DNA from: Bacillota bacterium
GTDB lineage: Bacteria > Bacillota > Clostridia > Lachnospirales > Lachnospiraceae
DNA: 64,000 bases
Assembly (NCBI GenBank): GCA_023386815.1
Contig: JAEWIZ010000027.1
Span: 1 to 64,000, forward strand
Direction of reading: 5' to 3'
Under the pieces are notes generated by a model, which made no database searches, was not told the DNA's origin, and was given only the letters and a program-made list of their open reading frames with translations. The position numbers and the translations under genes are program-made. This document shows positions 54,417 through 63,426 of the stretch, in pieces. Position 1 is the stretch's first letter. Every line of letters starts with the position of its first letter.

Positions 54417-55013
54417 TTACAGCTCCACTCTGCCCTCAAACGCCCTCAACAAAGTCACCTCATCTATGTATTCCAAGTCACCTCCAACCGGAATACCACT
54501 TGCAATTCGGCTTACCTTAATCCCTGCCGGTTTTATCAGCTTACTGAGATACATAGCAGTAGCCTCCCCTTCCAGGCTGGAATTAGTCGCAATAATGACC
54601 TCATCCACATCTCCCTGAAGGCGAAGCATGAGTTCTTTCAGCTTAATATCCGCTGGTCCAATGCCAAGCATCGGTGAAATAGCTCCATGAAGCACATGAT
54701 AGACACCATCGTACTTTCCGGTCTTCTCATATGCCGCCAGATCTCTGGGATTCTCCACAACCATGATCAGCTTCTTATTTCTTCCGGAAGAAGAACAGAT
54801 TGGGCATAACTCTTTGTCTGTAAGGGTCAAACACTCCTTACAGTATCGTATATTCTTCTTCGCCTCCAGAATGGAATCTGCAAGACCATGTACCTGCTCT
54901 TCCGGCATATTAATAATATGAAATGCCAGTCTCTGCGCTGTCTTTGTTCCAACTCCAGGGAGACGCGATAGCTCTTCTATTAACTTACTAATTTGCCTGC
55001 TGTAAAAGTCCAT
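54417..55013 (-). CDS. recR: Recombination mediator protein RecR
   Basis: A 198 aa protein. N-terminal helix-hairpin-helix (LSRLPGVGTKTAQRLAFH), C4 zinc finger (CKECLTLTDKELCPIC), and a Toprim domain (MVVENPRDLAAYEKTG). Works with RecF/RecO to load RecA. Overlaps ybaB by one base. Confidence 0.97.
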   Translation of the reverse strand: MDFYSRQISKLIEELSRLPGVGTKTAQRLAFHIINMPEEQVHGLADSILEAKKNIRYCKECLTLTDKELCPICSSSGRNKKLIMVVENPRDLAAYEKTGKYDGVYHVLHGAISPMLGIGPADIKLKELMLRLQGDVDEVIIATNSSLEGEATAMYLSKLIKPAGIKVSRIASGIPVGGDLEYIDEVTLLRAFEGRVEL

Positions 55014-55369
55014 TAGAAAGGAAAGCCTCCAAGACCGCCGCCAAGTCCGCCGGTAAGTGCACCCATTGCTGCCTGAGAATCCTCTTCCATCTTACGAAGA
55101 GCTTCATTTGCTGCAGCTACGATCAGATCCTCTAACATTTCTATATCGTCTGGATCAACTACTTCCTTGGAAAGCTTTACAGAAGTAATCTCTTTCTTAC
55201 CGGATACCTTCACGGTTACTGCACCGCCGCCAGCACTTGCCTCATATTCTTTTTCTTCTAATTCCTTTGTCTTATCTTCCATCTGCTTTTGCATTCTCTG
55301 TGCTTGCTTCATCAGATTTCCCATATTTCCTGGAATACCGCCTCCAGGGAATCCACCTTTTTTAGCCAT
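55013..55369 (-). CDS. YbaB/EbfC nucleoid-associated protein
   Basis: A 118 aa dimeric DNA-binding protein, Gly/Met-rich at both ends. Core: AQRMQKQMEDKTKELEEKEYEASAGGGAVTV and VDPDDIEMLEDLIVAAANEA. Conserved place between dnaX and recR. Confidence 0.95.
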   Translation of the reverse strand: MAKKGGFPGGGIPGNMGNLMKQAQRMQKQMEDKTKELEEKEYEASAGGGAVTVKVSGKKEITSVKLSKEVVDPDDIEMLEDLIVAAANEALRKMEEDSQAAMGALTGGLGGGLGGFPF

Positions 55370-55537
55370 ATATTTAATCTCCTTTCAATAACTTCCTTTT
55401 TATTGTTTCTACGGTTTAACTTCCATAGGTTTCACAGTATGAATTACCGCTCAAGCTATTTGAATTTCATCCAACTGCTTATATTTCATCCAATCATAGG
55501 CCAATATAAAACAGTCCTATCATTGGGATTGAACTAT

Positions 55538-57115
55538 CTATTCATATTGAATCGGCATCTTGATCAGCTTCGACAGATCAGGAACATCATCCATCCGCTC
55601 CGTTGACCGATCTAAATATTTGGTACTTACTTGGATCTGCTTATGGAACATCCCTGCCAAGGTATCCTTTATCATATTCATATGATTCTCTCGGTCAATA
55701 AAATCCTTATCAATTTGCTCCGTTACTACAAGTAACAACCCTTGGTTTCCATCCATACTTAATGTTGTATTATTAAGAATCGGCACCAGGGAAGGTGCTT
55801 TTTTACCTATCTGGGTAATAATGCTTTTCCAATTCTGTGCTGCTGCCTTTAGATCCTCCGGCAAAGCCTCAGTTAATACAACTGGTTTCTTCTCCTGCGT
55901 AGGAGCAGCCTGCTTAATTTCCCCTGAAGCTCCGGAAGGGCTCTGGCTTACGACCACTCCCTTTTCTAACTTCTCCTCCAATAGCTTAATACGGTTAAGA
56001 ATGGAATCAAAGCTTTGTTCCATCTCCGGTTTACAGAGCTTAATTAAGGCTACCTCAATTAGAACTCGCTTTCTGGAGGCATAGCGAAGCTGATTGGAAA
56101 GATCGGAAAATACTCTGATATACCGGATTAAGGTCTGTTCATCCATTAAAGTCGCATCTTGTTTAAGGATTGCCAGGTTCTCAGAAGAGATCTCTATAAC
56201 CATTTCAGAGATATCCTCTGTTGTCTTAAGCAGTAATAGGTTACGCAGATACCAGATAAAATCTATGGTGAACTGCCCAAGCTCTCTTCCTGTGCTTTCT
56301 ATTTCCTCTAATAATTTAATACAGGAAGCTACGTCCTGTGAACGAATATACTGAAGCAGTCTTGCAAATACCTGGGTATCTACGGCACCCAGAACCTCAA
56401 GCACATTATCATAGGTCAGCTTTTCTCCTAAGTAAAAGGAGATACATTGATCCAATAAACTCAAGGCATCACGCATGGAACCGTCTGCAGCTCTTGCCAC
56501 ATAACGAAGCGCTTTCTCCTCTGCCTCTATATTCTCAGCTGACATTAATTCAGTCAGTCGATCCGCTATAATATCTATGGTAATTCGTTTAAAATCATAT
56601 CTCTGACACCTTGATAGGATTGTCACCGGAATTTTATGAACCTCGGTGGTCGCCAGGATGAAGATTACATAAGACGGTGGCTCTTCTATGGTCTTTAGCA
56701 GGGCATTAAATGCTCCCGCGGATAGCATATGAACCTCGTCTATAATATATACTTTATATTTACCTTCTGTAGGGGAATAACGAACCTCTTCCACGATCTC
56801 ACGGACATTATCCACACCGTTGTTGGAAGCAGCATCAATCTCAATTACATTCATTGAGGTGCCAGCTGCAATACCCTTACACATGCGGCATTCCTGACAG
56901 GGGTTACCATCCACCGGGTTTTCACAGTTCACTACCTTAGCCATTAGCTTGGCTACCGTAGTCTTACCCGTTCCTCTTGTACCGGTAAATAAATAGGCAT
57001 GACCAATTCTCCCAGCCTTTATTTGATTTTTTAATGTTGTTACGATGTGCTCCTGACCCTTTACATCCACAAAGTTATCCGGCCGGAACTTTCTGTAGAG
57101 TGCCGTATATGACAT
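55538..57115 (-). CDS. dnaX: DNA polymerase III subunit gamma/tau
   Basis: A 525 aa clamp-loader ATPase. Walker A GTRGTGKTT (45-53), zinc module CENPVDGNPCQECRMC, Walker B IIDEVHML, sensor 1 FILATTE. The C-terminal tau-type tail is shorter than in E. coli. I see no slippery frameshift run. First of the dnaX-ybaB-recR set. Confidence 0.97.
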   Translation of the reverse strand: MSYTALYRKFRPDNFVDVKGQEHIVTTLKNQIKAGRIGHAYLFTGTRGTGKTTVAKLMAKVVNCENPVDGNPCQECRMCKGIAAGTSMNVIEIDAASNNGVDNVREIVEEVRYSPTEGKYKVYIIDEVHMLSAGAFNALLKTIEEPPSYVIFILATTEVHKIPVTILSRCQRYDFKRITIDIIADRLTELMSAENIEAEEKALRYVARAADGSMRDALSLLDQCISFYLGEKLTYDNVLEVLGAVDTQVFARLLQYIRSQDVASCIKLLEEIESTGRELGQFTIDFIWYLRNLLLLKTTEDISEMVIEISSENLAILKQDATLMDEQTLIRYIRVFSDLSNQLRYASRKRVLIEVALIKLCKPEMEQSFDSILNRIKLLEEKLEKGVVVSQSPSGASGEIKQAAPTQEKKPVVLTEALPEDLKAAAQNWKSIITQIGKKAPSLVPILNNTTLSMDGNQGLLLVVTEQIDKDFIDRENHMNMIKDTLAGMFHKQIQVSTKYLDRSTERMDDVPDLSKLIKMPIQYE

Positions 57116-57184
57116 GGCTTATACTCCTTCTATTATTTCGTTATCACCTATGCAGGGCGTGGTAACAGCGCCTTTTATGAGAAG

Positions 57185-58222
57185 TTAAAAGTCAAACTTC
57201 TCATAACTAATACAATTAAGTGCCTCTTCAAATTGCTCATTAATACTGATAAATAAATCCACTAAATCAGGATCAAATTTTGTTCCCTTACCTTCTAAAA
57301 TAATTTTCACTGCGCTTTCATGGGAATATGCTTCTTTATATGCACGGTTGGAGGTCAGAGCATCATAGACGTCTACAATAGTTAACATTCTGGCATAAAG
57401 CGGAATCTCTTCCCCCTTTAATCCATTTGGATAACCAGCCCCGTCCCACCGCTCATGGTGACAGTAGGCCAGATCCCTTGCAAGCACCAACCATCTGGCT
57501 CCTCCGGTTTTCTTTATCACATGTTCAAAGGCTTGCTTACCAAGGGTGGTATGAGTTTTCATATACTCAAACTCATTTCTATTTAAAGTTGATTCTTTAC
57601 GCAGTACATCATCATTAATTCCAATCTTCCCAACATCATGAAGCATAACAGCTCGAACCAAATCCTTGGTATCCTCATAGGGAATAAACTCCTTATAGGA
57701 ATCATGTTTCATAGCTTCTTGAAGTAAGATGGTAAAGTATCTCGTTGTATTCTTTAGATGACCACCGGTACTCACATCCCGACATTCTACCAGCTCTGCA
57801 AAGGTTTGTGATATGGCATCCTGATAATTTTCAAGAATAGGTCTCTCTTTACGTAGCGCACATAATTCCATGCAGCTGCTAATTCTATGAAGTAATAACT
57901 CCGGTGATATGGGCTGCGTAATAAATTCCTCCGCTCCCAGGATAATGGCATTCTGCTCCAGCTCCATATTTGGGTGCTTAGCAAAAAAAATGACCGGTAC
58001 TCCTATTATCTCCGGAACTTTTGTCAGTATATCATAAGTATTCATACTATCGTTATCTGCTTCTGATACTGTTAGTATGATCAAATCCGCTGTATTTACT
58101 TGAAAATAAGTTTGCAGATCCGAGTCTTTCGGAAGTGGTGATAACCTATAATTATGTCTTAATGCGTGCCAGACCACTTGGAACATCTCTTCATCATGAT
58201 CTGCTATCATGATATGTTTCAT
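57185..58222 (-). CDS. Response-regulator HD-GYP protein (c-di-GMP phosphodiesterase type)
   Basis: A 345 aa protein. The ATG at 58222 has GGAG 7 nt upstream. N-terminal receiver-like domain (IMIADHDEEMFQVVWHALRH) with SEADNDS in place of the usual phospho-Asp context. The HD-GYP domain has HDVGKIGI and HHERWDGAGYPNGLKGEEIPL. Likely hydrolyses cyclic di-GMP. No partner kinase adjacent. Confidence 0.92.
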   Translation of the reverse strand: MKHIMIADHDEEMFQVVWHALRHNYRLSPLPKDSDLQTYFQVNTADLIILTVSEADNDSMNTYDILTKVPEIIGVPVIFFAKHPNMELEQNAIILGAEEFITQPISPELLLHRISSCMELCALRKERPILENYQDAISQTFAELVECRDVSTGGHLKNTTRYFTILLQEAMKHDSYKEFIPYEDTKDLVRAVMLHDVGKIGINDDVLRKESTLNRNEFEYMKTHTTLGKQAFEHVIKKTGGARWLVLARDLAYCHHERWDGAGYPNGLKGEEIPLYARMLTIVDVYDALTSNRAYKEAYSHESAVKIILEGKGTKFDPDLVDLFISINEQFEEALNCISYEKFDF

Positions 58223-58510
58223 TTCGCCACTCCTCAACTATCTTACGTATCAAGATTATAACATTATGATTCCCATAAATCAATGTTTTGTCACACGGAC
58301 AAAATTTATAAATTAGTTTCTATTTACAAAAAAGTACTTTTGGGTTATATTCAGGTCACATTACTGAATTATAGTTGATACCACTATCTCAGTTGATAAT
58401 GGAATCGTAGCATTTCAAGTAGATACATAATATAATAATAAGAAAATATTTTGTATAAGACCAAGCGATTAGAAAAAGCTCACTATAAAATCTTGTCAGG
58501 GGAATAAATC
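58223..58510. other. Divergent intergenic region
   Basis: 288 bp between the HD-GYP and radical SAM genes, A/T-rich. It must hold both promoters. I see no strong hexamers or hairpins. Confidence 0.4.
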
Positions 58511-59599
58511 ATGGATCAAGAATTCGATTTAGAACGTTATCTTTCTGATGGTGTTGAAGACCTCGTAAAGGGTGCCCTTCGCACAACACTAAAAGACCCA
58601 AGAGAAAGTCTCTTTATTGCTAAATATGCTCTTGCCAGCAAGGAGGCAACCAGACTTCGAAGGGATGCAAAAGCACGGGGTGAACACATCCCACCCTTTT
58701 TGATTGCCAGCATCACCAGCAGCTGTAACCTTCACTGTGCTGGCTGCTATTCCAGAGCCAATCAAGCTTGCGAGGATAGAGAGCCTGAGCAGCAGTTAAC
58801 AGATGCCCAGTGGCTGCGTATTTTTGAGGAAGCCAAAGCTATGGGTATCGGTTTTATCCTTCTGGCCGGAGGTGAACCAATGCTGCGCCGGGATGTACTT
58901 GAAGCAGCCGGACGTATTCCGGAGATTGTATTCCCGGTCTTTACCAATGGAACCTTAATGAATGAACAGTATCTTATGCTCTTTAATAAGCATCGAAATT
59001 TAATTCCTGTCTTCAGTATTGAAGGACATCAGGAAACGACAGAGGAACGTCGCGGAATCGGTGTGTACCAACGTGTTATCAAAGCTATGGAACAGATGAA
59101 GAAGAGCCATATCATGTTCGGCGCATCCGTTACAGTGACGAAAAGCAATTTAGACGAGGTTACCTCCGAGGAATTCTTAAATCAAATGTCAGGGTATGGT
59201 TGTAAATTGGTGTTTTACATAGAATACGTACCCGTATCTGAAGCAACCGCCAACCTGGCACCGGGAGATGAAGAGAGGGAGTTGTTAAACACCAAGCTCG
59301 CGCTGCTCCGACAAAACTATGACCACCTATTGTTCATTTCCTTCCCCGGTGATGAGAAAAGCTCCGGAGGGTGTCTCGCAGCAGGAAGAGGCTTTTTTCA
59401 TATTAATTCCCACGGCGGTGCTGAGCCATGTCCCTTCTCACCCTATTCGGATATTAATGTAGCGAATACCTCGTTAAAAGAGGCTCTTCGTTCCAAATTA
59501 TTCACCCGGTTACGTGATGATAATCTCCTCCTGGAGGATCATGCTGGAGGATGTGTACTCTTTGATAAGAGAGAGAAAGTTGAGGCACTATTACAATGA
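58511..59599 (+). CDS. Radical SAM protein with C-terminal auxiliary-cluster cysteines
   Basis: A 362 aa enzyme. Radical SAM motif CNLHCAGC (Cys72, 76, 79), GGEP-type SAM site LLAGGEPMLRR. C-terminal cysteines in GGCLAAGRGF, EPCPFSPY and AGGCVLF suggest a SPASM/twitch-like extra cluster. The N-terminal 55 residues are helical. Such proteins modify peptides or small cofactors, but no precursor peptide gene was found nearby. The following sequence is a decayed kinase gene. Confidence 0.88.
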   Translation: MDQEFDLERYLSDGVEDLVKGALRTTLKDPRESLFIAKYALASKEATRLRRDAKARGEHIPPFLIASITSSCNLHCAGCYSRANQACEDREPEQQLTDAQWLRIFEEAKAMGIGFILLAGGEPMLRRDVLEAAGRIPEIVFPVFTNGTLMNEQYLMLFNKHRNLIPVFSIEGHQETTEERRGIGVYQRVIKAMEQMKKSHIMFGASVTVTKSNLDEVTSEEFLNQMSGYGCKLVFYIEYVPVSEATANLAPGDEERELLNTKLALLRQNYDHLLFISFPGDEKSSGGCLAAGRGFFHINSHGGAEPCPFSPYSDINVANTSLKEALRSKLFTRLRDDNLLLEDHAGGCVLFDKREKVEALLQ

Positions 59600-59606
59600 A
59601 ATTAGC

Positions 59607-60186
59607 ATGGCTACTCATTTTATTTTAAGTGAAAATTCTGAGAGCCTCCTTACCTTATCCTCCCTGGATTCTCAGCAATTAGATTCTATAAAACAATCTA
59701 TAAGCGCTCCTGTTGCGGTTTTAAATATTCAGAGAATGAATCTTCAATTACTCATTTTTCCATAAAAATCCCACGAAATATAGAGAGACGTGATCGTTTC
59801 TCCTATTCCAACGAGCTTGATGAATTATCGGAAAATTTTAATAAGATGGCTTCTGAACTAATGGCATGGACTACATGCGAAAAGACTTTATAAGCAATGT
59901 TTCTCATGAGGTTAGAATTGATGAGCAAATAAGAAAATGTATTATACTGCTTTCAGAAAAATGGTCAAATCATGAGCGGCAGTACCAATTAGAGCTCAGC
60001 CCTGCAACCATTGTCAGTGACGCTGATTTATTAATGCAGGTCTGGATTAATCTCATAAAAAGCAGGGGCACGGACTCGGACTTTCCATCGTAAAGCGAAT
60101 TCTGGAGCTGTTAGACGGAAGTATTACCTGTGAAAGCACACCTCTTATCGGCACTACCATGTCCGTCCGTATCCCAATTAATCAAG
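59607..60186 (+). pseudogene. Decayed sensor histidine kinase
   Basis: Fragments of one kinase in shifting frames. HAMP-like FSYSNELDELSENFNKMASEL (about 59797-59859) is in one frame. After a frameshift comes the H-box MRKDFISNVSHEV (59872-59910). It is joined directly to RIDEQIRKCIILLSEKW, so much of the dimerisation region is deleted. Then LLMQVWINLIKS (N box) is joined to GHGLGLSIVKRILELLDGS (G2 box), with the G1 part gone. The end overlaps the convergent M15 gene by a few bases. Confidence 0.82.
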
Positions 60187-61110
60187 TACTTTCTGGAAAT
60201 GCTGGTAATCCTTCTGGTTCTTCCAGTCACCGCCCCAGGTAAAGCCTCGGCTGATGAAAGCCTGATAACAGACATCGCCTTTTTTAATGTAGTAGTTACA
60301 ATCCAGAGATCGATCCACGTATTCAGCACCTTCCTCCGGTGATACTGTTATTTTACCATCAATCTCTCTAACATAAGGATTATATAGCGGATTAATATCA
60401 ATTGCTAAACCATAGCTATGGTTTGATAAGCGATTCGAGCCATTATCAATTACCCGAAAGCAAAAGGCAGAGCTATTATTTGCAGCCATGGATGCGTTGT
60501 CATTTGCCTCATATTCATCGATTAATACCATGCGCTCAAGGGGATACTTTGCCTCATAAAGTTCCTTAAAAATATCAAGTATATCCTCTGCTATGGCTTT
60601 ATTCACGATTAATTCTCCTGTATGAGTCTCCTTGTCAAATCCCCAGTAAAGCACCTGTATATATCGCAGATCTTCATAAGGAATCGTACAATGATCCGCG
60701 TAGGAAATACCTGTAATTCGTTCCTTAATCTCCTTGGTTAGCTCCGTAACATAAAACATCTTCACATCCCCCTTACCAGCTGCAGTTGTTGTGCTATTCT
60801 CTGAATCCTGCTCTGTATTTTTACTCAGATCTGCTGACGTAGCTCCCTTTGCTGAAGCACTATCCTTCGTTGACGAACTTGCCCTCTCTGACGAGCTTTC
60901 CTCCTCTAAGGAAGTCTCCTTCTCTGTTAAACCCTCAGCCTCTGATGACTGAGACTCTTCCTGAATCGGAACTGTCGTCGCACTTGCTCCGTCATTAACG
61001 ATAATCATTCCAATCTGTGATGGAAACAGATGATTGTACTCCATTATTTTAAATATAACAAACAAGCAAACGATGAGAAGAACTATTATGATTTTCTTCT
61101 TTTGAGACAT
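60178..61110 (-). CDS. M15-family D-alanyl-D-alanine carboxypeptidase-like protein
   Basis: A 310 aa membrane-anchored protein. Transmembrane helix at about 5-22, then a Ser/Glu-rich spacer (about 45-115), then the zinc peptidase domain with SNHSYGLAIDIN (His and Asp ligands) and GGDWKNQKDYQHFQ (final His). It likely trims peptidoglycan outside the membrane. VanY-like, but no vancomycin gene neighbours. Confidence 0.88.
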   Translation of the reverse strand: MSQKKKIIIVLLIVCLFVIFKIMEYNHLFPSQIGMIIVNDGASATTVPIQEESQSSEAEGLTEKETSLEEESSSERASSSTKDSASAKGATSADLSKNTEQDSENSTTTAAGKGDVKMFYVTELTKEIKERITGISYADHCTIPYEDLRYIQVLYWGFDKETHTGELIVNKAIAEDILDIFKELYEAKYPLERMVLIDEYEANDNASMAANNSSAFCFRVIDNGSNRLSNHSYGLAIDINPLYNPYVREIDGKITVSPEEGAEYVDRSLDCNYYIKKGDVCYQAFISRGFTWGGDWKNQKDYQHFQKVLD

Positions 61111-61138
61111 CCTGGCACCAGCTCTTTCTTAAACAATC

Positions 61139-61408
61139 TTAATCCTCTTCAATTACATGAATCTCCAAGTAATCAAAATCCACCTGTTCAATAAAATTAT
61201 CCTTGGTGAATCTAGCCTTATCATGCTTTTTAAAATCCTCTATCGTAACATTCAACCAGATTGGTTTTGATAAATCATATGCATTGCAGATTTCATCCAC
61301 TGCTGCAAATACCTTCTGGGTTCTGCTAAGGGTCGTATCCTCATTGCATACTACCATATCCTTAATCATTCTATTTTCCTTAAATACTTTTGCCCATAAA
61401 CGAAACAT
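61139..61408 (-). CDS. Small conserved protein of unknown function
   Basis: An 89 aa soluble protein, alpha/beta in pattern: MIKDMVVCNEDTTLSRTQKVF, then IWLNVTIEDFKKHDKARF and an acidic end YLEIHVIEED. AGGAAG site upstream. I do not know a named family. Twenty-eight bp upstream of the M15 gene, possibly in one transcript. Confidence 0.65.
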   Translation of the reverse strand: MFRLWAKVFKENRMIKDMVVCNEDTTLSRTQKVFAAVDEICNAYDLSKPIWLNVTIEDFKKHDKARFTKDNFIEQVDFDYLEIHVIEED

Positions 61409-61576
61409 TCTACTTCCTCTTTCTATTGCTAATCTGTAAATATCAGTATATAATATCTATTGGTAATTATCCTTATTATATCCGAAACTTTGTGAAAAGC
61501 AAACGTATTTAATTATTATAGGTAAATGCGAAACAATATAGTTCGTGTAATTTATCATATTGAAAGGAGTACGCAA

Positions 61577-62089
61577 TTGGAAGGTAGAGAACGCAGAGAG
61601 CAACTTGTTAAAATTCTACGAGAGTCCGCTGAGCCGGTATCTGGTACTGAATTATCTCGTATCCTTGGTGTTAGCCGACAGGTTATTGTACAGGATATTG
61701 CACTGTTACGTGCTCAGGAGCTCAATATTTTTGCAACAACAAAGGGGTATTTAATTTATCAACTGGAGAAACCCTGTGCAAAGCGTACCTTTCCGGTAAA
61801 ACATGCTACCGAGCAGATAGAGGATGAATTATGTACAATCGTTGATAATGGTGGTAAGATTCTGGACGTTCAAGTAAAGCATGAAATTTATGGGGAAATC
61901 GGTACTGAATTAATTATACGTAACCGTCAGGATGTATATGACTTTGTAAGCAAGGTGAAGGAACAGAAAATAGTCCCTTTAAAAGAGCTTACCGATGGGG
62001 TACATAAGCATACCATCGAGGCTGATACAGAAGAGACCTTAAACCGTATTGGTCGTGCACTGGCCGAAAAGGGATATTTAATAGAATGA
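61577..62089 (+). CDS. niaR: NiaR, niacin-responsive repressor of NAD synthesis genes
   Basis: A 170 aa protein. The TTG at 61577 is chosen for its AGGAG 7 nt upstream; an ATG at 61526 has none. Winged HTH (PVSGTELSRILGVSRQVIVQDIALL) followed by the 3H domain with conserved histidines in VKHATEQIEDEL, VKHEIYGEIG and GVHKHTIEA. Binds nicotinic acid and metal and represses niacin uptake or NAD synthesis genes, none of which are adjacent. Confidence 0.93.
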   Translation: MEGRERREQLVKILRESAEPVSGTELSRILGVSRQVIVQDIALLRAQELNIFATTKGYLIYQLEKPCAKRTFPVKHATEQIEDELCTIVDNGGKILDVQVKHEIYGEIGTELIIRNRQDVYDFVSKVKEQKIVPLKELTDGVHKHTIEADTEETLNRIGRALAEKGYLIE

Positions 62090-62127
62090 GGACGACTTTA
62101 GTTTTTCTAAAGTCATCCTCATTTTTC
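62087..62127 (+). terminator. Intrinsic terminator of niaR
   Basis: Stem from 62086 (ATGAGGACGACTTTAG) to 62122 (CTAAAGTCATCCTCAT), one mismatch, then TTTTT. The stop codon is in the stem. Confidence 0.85.
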
Positions 62128-62158
62128 TATATATATTGATAATACCAAGGCATATGCA

Positions 62159-62191
62159 AACCGGAGAAGCTATTTGACGGCTTCTCCGGTT
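62159..62191 (-). terminator. Terminator-like hairpin after the LytM-like gene
   Basis: 12-bp perfect arms AACCGGAGAAGC (62159-62170) and complement (62180-62191). Minus-strand T run is short. Lies 9 bp past the stop. Confidence 0.65.
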
Positions 62192-62199
62192 GACATTTG

Positions 62200-63075
62200 T
62201 TACTTTAATAATAACATTGGATTTACTGTCTCATCATTTTCCATTACCTGGAAGTATAAATTGCTTCCTTCTACGGAGTAGTATTTTGTTGGCTCCGCAA
62301 CTGTTCCGATGGTAGCACCCTTTGCAACACTGTCACCTACGCTAAGATCTACGCTGTCAAGATTTAACTGACCATAGGTCACACTATAATCATCACCAAT
62401 TGACATGGTAACTGTATAGCCTGTCTCAGCATTGTTCTCATCAATAGCGGTTACAACACCGTCTGCTGCCGCCTTTACTTCGGTACCCACCGCTGCGCTG
62501 ATTATAATCGCAGGGTTAACTTTATATTGCATCAAGGTAGCAAAGTATACGGTATGATCCATACTGTAGTTCATGATAACATCACCTTGAACTGGCCAAG
62601 ATAAGGTATCATCTGCTTTGAAGGAAAGATTTCCAACAATATTTTCTTCATTTTTTACTTCGTTACCAGCGGTAGCTACTGCTGTCTCTTCTTCTGTTGT
62701 GGTACCTTCTGCTTGTTCCGCGTCCTGAGTGGATGGCTGGTCTACAGCAGCTGTAGTATCACTGCCATAGCCTTCAAGCTCAGCCTGTTCAACGCTGGTA
62801 CCTAATTCATTAGTAACATCAGATAAATCGCTTTCAGGATTAACGATTTGATCTGATACCGGGTTGTTTTCAGCTAGTTCGGTATCCTCCCCAGCTGTTA
62901 TGTTTTCATCCGTGTCATTTAAGTCAGCATAATAATCTTCATTTTGTATGTCTGAAGATAATTGGGAACCAACAACAGCAACTGCTCCAATTGCTAACAC
63001 ACCGATGAATAACAATACATAGTAACCCTTACCCTTAAAAAACTCTGTAAATTTGTTCTTATTCACTGTTATCAC
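62200..63075 (-). CDS. Degenerate LytM/M23-domain membrane protein (SpoIIQ-like)
   Basis: A 291 aa protein. N-terminal transmembrane helix (about 17-36), acidic Thr/Glu/Ala-rich spacer (about 40-150), then an M23 fold (WPVQGDVIMNYSMDHTVYF, GTEVKAAADGVVTAI, GYTVTMSIGDDYSVTYGQL, GDSVAKGATIGTV). The catalytic HxxxD and HxH motifs are not there: the HxH place reads YGQ. A structural role, as in SpoIIQ of the sporulation channel, is plausible but no spoIIIA genes are adjacent. Confidence 0.85.
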   Translation of the reverse strand: MITVNKNKFTEFFKGKGYYVLLFIGVLAIGAVAVVGSQLSSDIQNEDYYADLNDTDENITAGEDTELAENNPVSDQIVNPESDLSDVTNELGTSVEQAELEGYGSDTTAAVDQPSTQDAEQAEGTTTEEETAVATAGNEVKNEENIVGNLSFKADDTLSWPVQGDVIMNYSMDHTVYFATLMQYKVNPAIIISAAVGTEVKAAADGVVTAIDENNAETGYTVTMSIGDDYSVTYGQLNLDSVDLSVGDSVAKGATIGTVAEPTKYYSVEGSNLYFQVMENDETVNPMLLLK

Positions 63076-63230
63076 CTCGATTATATTCTTCTCAGATAAT
63101 TTTGTAATTATACCCTTATATTTACCGATTTGGATATTTTCCTTTCGATAAATGATTCCGTGCGTTTGCGGGCTTTTACATCATTATTATTTCCAATTTA
63201 AAATAATTTTAATCGAGATTAATGGGGGGA

Positions 63231-63258
63231 TTGACAATTTTTTGTAAAGTATTAAAAT
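63231..63258 (+). promoter_or_regulatory. Promoter of tRNA-Gly
   Basis: TTGACA (63231-63236), 16-bp spacer, TAAAAT (63253-63258). Start near 63265, just before the tRNA. Confidence 0.75.
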
Positions 63259-63266
63259 AGAAGCAT

Positions 63267-63337
63267 GCGGATATGGTTCACTGGCAGAATGCGAGCTTCC
63301 CAAGCTTGAGACGCGGGTTCGATTCCCGTTATCCGCT
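63267..63337 (+). tRNA. tRNA-Gly (anticodon CCC)
   Basis: 71 nt cloverleaf. Acceptor GCGGATA/TATCCGC, anticodon loop TTCCCAA between CGAGC and GCTTG, T arm GCGGGTTCGATTCCCGT. CCA is not encoded. CCC reads GGG glycine codons. Confidence 0.95.
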
Positions 63338-63351
63338 TAGATAAAATCTAT

Positions 63352-63386
63352 GGGAAACCTTTAAAATAAGGGTTTCCCGTTTTTTA
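63352..63386 (+). terminator. Terminator after tRNA-Gly
   Basis: GGGAAACC (63352-63359) pairs with GGTTTCCC (63371-63378), then GTTTTTT. Two copies of TTGAGAACA follow (63401-63409, 63411-63419), possible recombinase sites. Confidence 0.8.
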
Positions 63387-63426
63387 GTTTAATTAAATCT
63401 TTGAGAACAGTTGAGAACAAATCATA

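Noticed and set aside
54309..54677. Plus-strand reading frame with a periodic Cys-Lys-Thr pattern
   Set aside because: The periodicity comes from the 21-bp DNA repeats, it runs antisense into recR, and it has no ribosome site.
57116..57184. Possible SRP RNA (CTGTTACCA-like string upstream of dnaX)
   Set aside because: Only 69 nt between genes, and the conserved GGAAG/AGCAG helix of SRP RNA is missing.
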